A stretch of DNA of 9,765 bases from Geodermatophilaceae bacterium (lineage in GTDB: Bacteria; Actinomycetota; Actinomycetes; Mycobacteriales; Geodermatophilaceae): positions 1-9,765 of the forward strand of contig JACCUM010000082.1 of NCBI GenBank assembly GCA_013811805.1, given 5' to 3'. Below the pieces are notes generated by a model that was not told the DNA's origin, searched no databases, and saw only the letters and a program-made list of their open reading frames with translations. Both the position numbers and the translations under genes were made by a program. Positions 1-5,321 of this stretch are shown here, one piece after another. Every line of letters begins with the position of its first letter. Position 1 is the stretch's first letter.

Positions 1-6
1 GGCTTC

Positions 7-1017
7 ATGTACTCGCCGTACGTGCTGCGGCGGCCAGATCTCGTGGCAGCTGCCAGCGCCGTAGCTGCCGCGTCCGCGGCTGCGTCTGATTCGGCCGGCC
101 GCTCGGTGCTGGAAGCGCCGGCCGGCCCGGACGCCGTACCGGTCGACGGCCCACCCACCAAGCTGGCCCACACCGGAGCCGACGACGCCGGAGACGACAG
201 GGACGACGGCGTGCCGGGAATCTTCGGCGTGGAGGCCACGGCTGACCGTCCGCCGCGGTCGGAGATGCCCCCGGTCGCACTTGATCCACACCCCAGTGAC
301 GTCGATGACGTCGGCGCCTACGCCGAGGGGCCGTACGCCGATGGGGACTCCGCCGATCAACCGTACGCCGCCCGGTCCTACGCCGAGGATGGCAATGCCA
401 GCCCTCGGCGCGGGCGGACAGGTCCGCGCGTAGTGGCAGTGCTGCTCGCATTGCTGCTCGTCGGCGCCGCGGCCTATGTCGGGTTCAACCTGGTCAGCTC
501 GGATGGAGAAGGGGACGGCGCGGGAACCCAAGGTACGACTGACACAGCGGCGCCGCCCCCCGAGCCGGTCACTCAGCAGATCGGTGACCACGCTTACGTG
601 CCCGTCGGCTCCCGTGCCGGCGAAACCTGCGCCGGGAATGCTGATGGCGAAGTAGCGGAGTACTTCGAGACCACGAATTGCGCGTCCTTGGCCCGCGAGC
701 TGTACACCACCGAGATCGACGGGATCGCGGTCATCGTTGCCGTCGCCCGGGTGACCATGCCCGACGAGGCGACGGCAGCAGACTTCAAGGGCATCGTCGA
801 CTCTGAGGGGACCGGCAACGTGAACGACCTGCTGGCAGCCGGTCAGACGTTCCCCAACGGTCCGACCGAGCTCGTGCCCGACGCGTACGCCTCCAAGATG
901 CAGGGCGCCGAACTCACCATCATCGAAGCCGGTTGGCAGGATCCGGCCAACCCCGGAAGCCTCGAGGCTCTCCGCGAATTGGCCAGAGAAGCGCTCGCTC
1001 TCCAACGTACGGCCTAG
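7..1017 (+). CDS. Single-pass membrane protein of unknown function, possibly 5'-partial
   Basis: I do not recognise a named family. The protein (336 aa from ATG 7) has an Ala-rich start, a long disordered-looking acidic and Pro-rich segment (about 30-130), a basic patch RRGR (134-137), one hydrophobic helix (about 141-163) and a C-terminal domain after a Thr/Pro linker. The positive-inside rule places the N-terminus in the cytoplasm and residues 165-336 outside. C208 and C225 are the only cysteines and could form a disulfide in the outer domain. Tyr-Ala repeats (YAEG, PYAD, PYAA, YAED) occur at about 105-127. The frame is open back to base 1 (two codons, Gly-Phe), and no ribosome site is visible, so the true start may lie upstream of the window. 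The epimerase gene follows after 15 bp, suggesting co-transcription. Function is not inferred. Confidence 0.8.
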   Translation: MYSPYVLRRPDLVAAASAVAAASAAASDSAGRSVLEAPAGPDAVPVDGPPTKLAHTGADDAGDDRDDGVPGIFGVEATADRPPRSEMPPVALDPHPSDVDDVGAYAEGPYADGDSADQPYAARSYAEDGNASPRRGRTGPRVVAVLLALLLVGAAAYVGFNLVSSDGEGDGAGTQGTTDTAAPPPEPVTQQIGDHAYVPVGSRAGETCAGNADGEVAEYFETTNCASLARELYTTEIDGIAVIVAVARVTMPDEATAADFKGIVDSEGTGNVNDLLAAGQTFPNGPTELVPDAYASKMQGAELTIIEAGWQDPANPGSLEALRELAREALALQRTA

Positions 1018-1032
1018 GACGGCGGCCAAGAC

Positions 1033-2037
1033 ATGCACCTCCTGGTTCTCGGTGGGACGGTCTTCCTGTCCCGCACGGTCGCCGAGACTGCGCGCGATGC
1101 CGGACATCAGGTCACCTGCGCTGCCCGCGGGGTCTCGGGCAATCCTCCCGACGGCGTCGAGTTCGTCCAGGTCGATCGTGACCAGCCCGACGGGCTCGCT
1201 GCGCTTGATGCTGCCGAGTTCGACGCCGTCGTCGATGTGGAGGTCCAGTCACCGACTCGGGTACGTCGGGCATTGGACGCTGTGGGCGCCAAAGCCGGTC
1301 ACTGGACGTATGTGTCGAGCGGATCGGTCTACGGCGATGAAGAAACCACTGGTCAGGATGCGGCCAGTGCCCCAGTTGTGGCGCCCCCGCCGAAGGGCTC
1401 CGACGAGACAGACCGCGAGTTGCACGGGCCGTTCAAGGCCGCCTGCGAGGCGGCGGTACGAGAAGCGGTCGGGGTCAAGGCCTTTGTCTGCCGGGCCGGT
1501 TTGATCGTCGGGCCCCGAGATGCATCTGACCGGTTCGGTTACTGGCCGGCGAGGTTGGCCGCCGGAGGCGAGGTTCTTGTTCCCGGCGCGCCCGACGACC
1601 TCGTGCAGTACGTCGATGTCCGGGATCTCGCACAGTGGATCGTGCACTGCGCGCAGAACTGGGTCGTAGGCACCTTCGACGCCGTTGCCGCGCCGCAACC
1701 GTGGGGAACGGTCATCGACGCGATGGCCACCGCCGTCGGAGGGCCCGAAGTGGCGCTGACCTGGGTGCCGGGCCCGTGGCTGGGCGAGCAGGGGGTGGCG
1801 CCCTGGGCGGGTCCGGACTCGCTTCCGTTGTGGTTGCCGCTGCCGGCCTACGCGGGATTCATGAGCCGCGACGTCTCAGCATCTCTGGAGGCGGGGCTGA
1901 CCACCCGGAGCACCGCGGAGATCGCCACATCGGCGCTGGAATGGGAGCAGGTTCTCGGCCTGGACCGGGACCGGCGCTCGGGGATCACCCGCGAACGCGA
2001 AGCCGATCTCCTCGCGGCGTGGCACGCCGCTGTCTGA
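1033..2037 (+). CDS. Atypical NAD(P)-dependent epimerase/dehydratase (SDR superfamily)
   Basis: This 334-aa protein has a Rossmann start LVLGGTVFLS (4-13), a variant of the GGTxFLG loop of NAD-dependent epimerase/dehydratase proteins related to the chloroplast CSP41 type. The strand-loop YVSSGSVYGD (93-102) supplies the usual Ser. The active-site motif normally reads YGxxKxxCE, but here it reads HGPFKAACE, so the Tyr position is H131 while K135 is retained. Later motifs are also family-like: CRAGLIVGP (153-161) and VQYVDVRDLA (201-210), the latter typical of the substrate-side helix. The substrate is unknown; oxidoreductase, epimerase or a non-catalytic nucleotide-binding role are all possible. 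The start lies 15 bp after the membrane-protein stop and has only a weak Shine-Dalgarno (AGGA at 1016-1019, spaced far). It converges with the TetR gene across a 15-bp gap. Confidence 0.88.
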   Translation: MHLLVLGGTVFLSRTVAETARDAGHQVTCAARGVSGNPPDGVEFVQVDRDQPDGLAALDAAEFDAVVDVEVQSPTRVRRALDAVGAKAGHWTYVSSGSVYGDEETTGQDAASAPVVAPPPKGSDETDRELHGPFKAACEAAVREAVGVKAFVCRAGLIVGPRDASDRFGYWPARLAAGGEVLVPGAPDDLVQYVDVRDLAQWIVHCAQNWVVGTFDAVAAPQPWGTVIDAMATAVGGPEVALTWVPGPWLGEQGVAPWAGPDSLPLWLPLPAYAGFMSRDVSASLEAGLTTRSTAEIATSALEWEQVLGLDRDRRSGITREREADLLAAWHAAV

Positions 2038-2052
2038 CGGCTGGGGTCCGAG

Positions 2053-2721
2053 TCAGCTCGACGTCGCAGCGGCCAGAGCCATGTCGGTGAGAACCTGGGA
2101 CATCGCCTCGGGACCCAACTCACCGGCGCTGTGCGGAGTCGAGTTGATCAGACCGAACAGAGCGTGTGCGCGGGCCCGGATCTGAGCCTGATCGGTGCTC
2201 GGATGCAGCCGGGTCAGCGTGCCCACCCATACCTCGACGTAACGGCGCTGAAGCTGACGGACCCGGCGGCGGTCGGCTTCTGCGACGTTGGCCAGGTCCC
2301 GGTCCTGTACGACGATCAGCGCCGGATTCGACAGCGCGAAATCGGTCTGCCAGGCGATCAAGCCGGCCAGGGCCGTCAGCGGGTCCCCGTTGGCCGCCTC
2401 GACCCGGGCCTGCCCCCCGGCCAGCAGTCGCTCACTGATCCGGATCAGCATCTCGGCGAGGATCGCGTCCTTGCTCTCGAAGTGCCGGTAGATACCCGGG
2501 CCGGTGATACCCGCTGCCGCGCCGATGTCGTCCACCCCGACACCGTGGAACCCACGCTCGGCAAACAGCTGGGCCGCCACCCGGAGGATCTCATCGCGCC
2601 GGGTCGGGCGAACCCCCCTACCGTCGTCGCGATGAACCGCCGCATCCGAGAGCGGGATCCATGCCCCGACTTGATCGGCCTCGGTATCGGCCACTGTGTC
2701 AGCGTCGGTGGGCCGGGACAT
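2053..2721 (-). CDS. TetR/AcrR-family transcriptional repressor, probable regulator of the leucine-degradation operon
   Basis: The 222-aa protein carries a standard TetR DNA-binding domain at about 41-91: RRDEILRVAAQLFAERGF (41-58), then the helix-turn-helix with VDDIGAAAGITGPGIYRHF (63-81) and SKDAILAEM (83-91). The remainder (about 92-222) is helical and would form the ligand-binding and dimer domain. About 40 residues precede the HTH, which is a longer lead than usual, so the real start may be internal; a GTG at codon 10 is one option, and no clear Shine-Dalgarno is seen before either. It lies 23 bp downstream of ferritin on the same strand and could share its transcript. TetR proteins (LiuQ) are known to control branched-chain acid degradation in proteobacteria. 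By proximity I infer this one binds the GTTAAC repeat before the carboxylase operon, with an acyl-CoA as the likely effector; that link is inference. Confidence 0.9.
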   Translation of the reverse strand: MSRPTDADTVADTEADQVGAWIPLSDAAVHRDDGRGVRPTRRDEILRVAAQLFAERGFHGVGVDDIGAAAGITGPGIYRHFESKDAILAEMLIRISERLLAGGQARVEAANGDPLTALAGLIAWQTDFALSNPALIVVQDRDLANVAEADRRRVRQLQRRYVEVWVGTLTRLHPSTDQAQIRARAHALFGLINSTPHSAGELGPEAMSQVLTDMALAAATSS

Positions 2722-2744
2722 GAGGGCAGTGGCTTCGGAGTCGG

Positions 2745-3269
2745 TCAGGCGCCGGCGATGGAGGGAGCGGTCGGGTCCGACGTCGTTGCTCGGTTCTCGC
2801 GTGCCAGGTAGTCCTCGATCGCCTCGATGTCGCGTGAAGAGCGCTTCACCACAGTCAGCAGATCGCTCATGCTCGAAACCTCCTCAACCTGCTCCTTGAT
2901 GAACCACTGCATGAACTGGTCGGAGGCGAAGTCGTTCTCCTCCCGGGCGATGGCGGTCAACTCGTAGATCTGCTCGGTGACCCGCTTCTCCTGATCCAGC
3001 GCCAACAGAACCGGCGCGACGATGTCGGCGAAGTCGTTGATCGGGCCGTCGATGCTGGGGATGGCGACTTTCGCATCGGCATCCAGGAGGTACTGGATCA
3101 TCATCATGGCGTGATCGCGCTCTTCGAGGGCCTGGGCATAGAACAGGGCCGCCATCTGCGGCATCGTCATGGCGTCGAAGTGGATCGCGCAGGCGAGATA
3201 TTGCTGGTGCGCGGCGAACTCGTGCCCGATCTGCTCGTTCAATCGCGCGATGAAGCGTGGCGCTGCCAT
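2745..3269 (-). CDS. Ferritin (non-haem iron storage protein)
   Basis: The 174-aa protein is a full-length bacterial ferritin of the FtnA/BfrB type: a 24-subunit cytoplasmic shell that oxidises Fe(II) and stores Fe(III). All ferroxidase-centre residues can be placed at the positions known for E. coli FtnA: E17 and Y24 in helix A, E49, E50 and H53 in LEERDH (48-53), E94 in DQEKR (92-96), and E126, E129 and E130 in KEQVEE (125-130). No haem-ligand Met of bacterioferritin is needed or apparent. The ATG is well supported by AGGAG (plus-strand 3277-3281) seven bases upstream. The C-terminal tail (about 160-174) is polar and flexible-looking. The TetR gene follows 23 bp downstream, and the Cys-rich small gene diverges upstream. 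I see no IdeR-type iron box in the upstream region, though a diverged site cannot be excluded. Confidence 0.95.
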   Translation of the reverse strand: MAAPRFIARLNEQIGHEFAAHQQYLACAIHFDAMTMPQMAALFYAQALEERDHAMMMIQYLLDADAKVAIPSIDGPINDFADIVAPVLLALDQEKRVTEQIYELTAIAREENDFASDQFMQWFIKEQVEEVSSMSDLLTVVKRSSRDIEAIEDYLARENRATTSDPTAPSIAGA

Positions 3270-3276
3270 GGGTCTG

Positions 3277-3281
3277 CTCCT
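3277..3281 (-). promoter_or_regulatory. Ribosome binding site of ferritin
   Basis: The minus strand reads AGGAG with a 7-base gap to the ATG at 3269, which fixes the ferritin start. Confidence 0.75.
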
Positions 3282-3328
3282 GCGATCGGATGTGTCCCGG
3301 TCGGAAAGGACTCCGCCGGTCGGAGAGA

Positions 3329-3334
3329 AATCTA
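3329..3334 (-). promoter_or_regulatory. Possible -10 box of the ferritin gene
   Basis: The minus strand reads TAGATT, a good TAnnnT match in an otherwise GC-rich stretch. It would give a start near 3322 and a leader of about 50 bases. No convincing -35 is seen at the expected distance, so this is tentative. Confidence 0.35.
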
Positions 3335-3381
3335 GCTTGCTGCGGCGTTGCGGCCATCGGAGTCCCTTCTTTCGGCGCTAC

Positions 3382-3387
3382 TACGCT
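3382..3387 (+). promoter_or_regulatory. Probable -10 box of a leaderless promoter for the Cys-rich small gene
   Basis: TACGCT matches the TAnnnT pattern and ends 7 bases before the GTG at 3395, so transcription would start at or next to the start codon. No Shine-Dalgarno lies upstream of this GTG. A very similar arrangement precedes the gene at 9500. No clear -35 was found. Confidence 0.45.
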
Positions 3388-3394
3388 CGCGGTT

Positions 3395-3574
3395 GTGGCC
3401 AAGCCGAAAAAGCGCTGCTGCTTGTCCCGTCCGCGGTGCAAGAGATGCCCGGTGCGGATGCTGGCCGAGGGCCGGTTGCCGGAGGGATACACCGTCAAGA
3501 AGCGCAAGCTGGTCAAGCTCGAGAAGGTGGCCGGAAACAAGACTGCCAAGCAGCGGCGGACCAAGGCCGGCTGA
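3395..3574 (+). CDS. Small basic cysteine-rich protein (putative metal-binding)
   Basis: The 59-aa product starts VAKPKKRCC and carries CC-x5-C-x2-C (C8, C9, C15, C18), followed by PVRMLAEGRLPEGYTVKKRK and a Lys/Arg-rich tail to KQRRTKAG. The four clustered cysteines suggest a zinc or iron-sulfur site, and the strong positive charge suggests contact with nucleic acid; both are inferences. It resembles conserved actinobacterial small hypothetical proteins, but I know no assigned function. The frame stays open further upstream to an ATG at 3257, but that stretch would overlap the ferritin 5' end and its translation lacks protein-like character, while the GTG begins exactly where the conserved-looking sequence starts. 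There is no Shine-Dalgarno; the TACGCT box fits leaderless expression. The gene diverges from ferritin, and the carboxylase operon follows 133 bp later. Confidence 0.75.
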   Translation: MAKPKKRCCLSRPRCKRCPVRMLAEGRLPEGYTVKKRKLVKLEKVAGNKTAKQRRTKAG

Positions 3575-3639
3575 CTGCTGGCTCGCGCACGCCGTACGGA
3601 TGCGGTGCAGCGGGCCGTACCGATGGTCTACAGGGAAAC

Positions 3640-3668
3640 TGGACCAAGACGTTAACGTTGGTTAACAT
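3640..3668 (+). promoter_or_regulatory. Probable promoter of the carboxylase/leucine-degradation operon
   Basis: A -35-like TGGACC (3640-3645) and a -10-like TAACAT (3663-3668) are separated by exactly 17 bases. This predicts a start near 3675 and a leader of about 33 bases before the ATG at 3708. The -10 box is embedded in the second GTTAAC repeat, so a bound repressor would cover it. Another TAnnnT (TAACGT, 3653-3658) lies in the first repeat and could be an alternative. Confidence 0.5.
3649..3668 (+). promoter_or_regulatory. Candidate TetR-family operator, GTTAAC-N4-GTTAAC
   Basis: GTTAAC occurs at 3651-3656 and again at 3661-3666, with GTTG between. Each hexamer is itself palindromic, the first extends to a perfect 10-bp palindrome ACGTTAACGT (3649-3658), and their centres are 10 bp apart, one helical turn. 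This AT-rich dyad stands out in high-GC DNA and overlaps the predicted -10. It is the obvious candidate site for the TetR protein encoded at 2053-2721; the pairing is inference. Confidence 0.55.
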
Positions 3669-3685
3669 CCTCGATGTCGTCGAGG
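3669..3685 (+). repeat. Short inverted repeat at the predicted transcription start
   Basis: CCTCGA (3669-3674) and TCGAGG (3680-3685) form a perfect 6-bp stem around a 5-base loop. It sits directly downstream of the operator and before the ribosome site. It could be a second protein-binding dyad or a small hairpin at the 5' end of the mRNA; chance is also possible. Confidence 0.35.
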
Positions 3686-3692
3686 AAAGGGT

Positions 3693-3700
3693 GGGGAGGG
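3693..3700 (+). promoter_or_regulatory. Ribosome binding site of the carboxylase beta gene
   Basis: GGGGAGGG lies 7 bases before ATG 3708 and supports that start. Confidence 0.7.
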
Positions 3701-3707
3701 TGAGGCA

Positions 3708-5321
3708 ATGGATGCGCCGGTGTTGACCAGTGCCGCCGCTCCCGGCAGCGCCCAGTTTCGCAGCTTCGCAGGGGCTCACGAGCGCCTCTGTGCGGATCTC
3801 GCCGATCAACTCCAGGCCGCTCGTGATGGTGGTGGAGAGCGGGCTCGGACCAGGCACCTTGCGCGCGGGAAGTTGCTTCCTCGTGATCGGGTTGATGCGC
3901 TGGTGGATCCGGCTTCGCCGTTCCTGGAGCTGTCCCCCCTTGCCGCACAAGGGCTCTACGACGGGGACGCGCCGAGTGCCGGGATCATCACCGGGGTAGG
4001 CCGGGTGTCGGGTCGGGAATGCGTGATTGTCGCCAACGACGCCACCGTCAAGGGCGGCACGTACTACCCGCTCACGGTCAAGAAGCACCTGCGCGCGCAA
4101 GAGGTCGCGCTGCAGAACCGGTTGCCCTGCATCTATCTCGTCGATTCCGGTGGCGCCTTCCTACCGCGTCAGGACGAGGTGTTCCCCGACCGCGACCACT
4201 TCGGCCGGATCTTCTACAACCAGGCGACGATGTCCCGGGCCGGGATCCCGCAGGTGGCTGCGGTGATGGGCTCGTGCACGGCCGGCGGTGCGTACATGCC
4301 CGCCATGAGCGACGAGGCCGTCATCGTCCGGAACCAGGGCACGATCTTCTTGGGTGGGCCGCCGCTGGTGAAGGCGGCAACCGGCGAGGTGGTGACCGCC
4401 GAGGAACTCGGTGGGGGAGACCTACACAGCCGGACCAGCGGGGTCACCGACCACCTGGCCGAGGACGACGCGCATGCGTTGCAGATCGTCCGGCAGATCA
4501 TCAGCACGCTCGGACCGCGTGCCCAGCGGCCCTGGGACGTGGAGCCCACCGAGGAGCCGGTAGTCGATCCGGGCGAACTGCTCGGCGTGCTGCCGACCGA
4601 CACCCGGACCCCGTACGACATCCGGGAGGTCATCTCCCGGATGGTCGATGGCAGTCGCTTCGCTGAGTTCAAGTCGCTGTACGGCCAGACGCTGGTCACC
4701 GGTTTCGCCCGCATCCACGGTCATCCGGTCGGCATCCTTGCCAACAACGGGATCCTGTTCTCCGAGTCAGCGCTCAAGGGTGCGCATTTCATCGAACTCT
4801 GCGACCGCCGCAGCATCCCGTTGTTGTTCCTGCAGAACATCACTGGCTTCATGGTCGGCCGGGACTACGAAGCCGGCGGCATCGCCAAGGCCGGGGCCAA
4901 GATGGTCACTGCGGTGGCCTGTGCTCGGGTCCCGAAGCTGACCGTCGTGATCGGTGGATCGTTCGGCGCCGGCAACTACGCGATGTGTGGCCGCGGGTAC
5001 TCACCGCGGTTTCTGTGGACCTGGCCCAATGCCCGGATCTCGGTGATGGGCGGTGAGCAGGCCGCATCGGTCCTGGCGCAGGTGCGCCGCGATCAGCTCG
5101 AGAAGGGCGGCACGGAGTGGAGTTCTGCGGACGAGGAGTCGTTCAAGGACCCGATCCGCGACCAATACGAAGTCCAAGGTCATCCCTACTACGCAACGGC
5201 TCGCCTCTGGGACGACGGCGTCATCGACCCACGCGACACTCGTACGGTCCTGGGTCTGGCCCTGTCCGCCTGCGCCAACGCACCGCTCGAGGACGTCGGC
5301 TACGGCGTCTTCAGGATGTGA
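3708..5321 (+). CDS. accD1: Acyl-CoA carboxylase beta subunit, methylcrotonyl-CoA carboxylase type
   Basis: This 537-aa carboxyltransferase transfers CO2 from carboxybiotin to an acyl-CoA, most likely 3-methylcrotonyl-CoA in leucine breakdown. The crotonase-like N half holds CIYLVDSGGAFLPRQDEVFP (141-160), then DRDHFGRIFYNQATMS (161-176), GSCTAGGAYMPAMSDEAVIV (188-207) and GTIFLGGPPLVKAATGE (211-227). The C half holds NNGILFSESALKGAHFIELC (346-365), FLQNITGFMVGRDYEAGGIA (374-393) and GGSFGAGNYAMCGR (416-429). The DEVFPDRDHFGRIFYNQ stretch is diagnostic of the methylcrotonyl-CoA group rather than propionyl- or acetyl-CoA carboxylases, and the protein matches mycobacterial AccD1 as I remember it along its length. 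The glycine-rich CoA and carboxybiotin pocket loops are intact. It is first in the operon and overlaps the alpha subunit by 4 bp (GTGA). Confidence 0.96.
   Translation: MDAPVLTSAAAPGSAQFRSFAGAHERLCADLADQLQAARDGGGERARTRHLARGKLLPRDRVDALVDPASPFLELSPLAAQGLYDGDAPSAGIITGVGRVSGRECVIVANDATVKGGTYYPLTVKKHLRAQEVALQNRLPCIYLVDSGGAFLPRQDEVFPDRDHFGRIFYNQATMSRAGIPQVAAVMGSCTAGGAYMPAMSDEAVIVRNQGTIFLGGPPLVKAATGEVVTAEELGGGDLHSRTSGVTDHLAEDDAHALQIVRQIISTLGPRAQRPWDVEPTEEPVVDPGELLGVLPTDTRTPYDIREVISRMVDGSRFAEFKSLYGQTLVTGFARIHGHPVGILANNGILFSESALKGAHFIELCDRRSIPLLFLQNITGFMVGRDYEAGGIAKAGAKMVTAVACARVPKLTVVIGGSFGAGNYAMCGRGYSPRFLWTWPNARISVMGGEQAASVLAQVRRDQLEKGGTEWSSADEESFKDPIRDQYEVQGHPYYATARLWDDGVIDPRDTRTVLGLALSACANAPLEDVGYGVFRM

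Noticed and set aside
2038..2052. Bidirectional terminator between the converging epimerase and TetR genes
   Set aside because: The gap is 15 bp and I found no stem longer than about 4 bp.
2131..2811. A plus-strand open frame opposite the TetR gene and the end of ferritin
   Set aside because: Both minus-strand genes carry intact family motifs; this frame has none.
3257..3394. Longer version of the Cys-rich small protein from ATG 3257
   Set aside because: This part overlaps the ferritin start and ribosome site and does not look like a natural N-terminus; the GTG at 3395 has a promoter-like box at leaderless distance.
3270..3394. IdeR/DtxR iron box controlling ferritin
   Set aside because: No sequence resembling TTAGGTTAGGCTAACCTAA or a clear AT-rich dyad is present in this region.
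3594..3620. GTACGG ... CCGTAC inverted repeat as a terminator of the small gene
   Set aside because: The stem is 6 bp with a 15-base loop and no T run follows; it also reflects the frequent CGTAC word in this DNA.
5117..5317. N-terminal extension of the alpha subunit from an ATG inside the beta gene
   Set aside because: The extra residues are Arg-rich shadow sequence of the beta gene, and biotin carboxylases start just before the LIANRGEIA strand.
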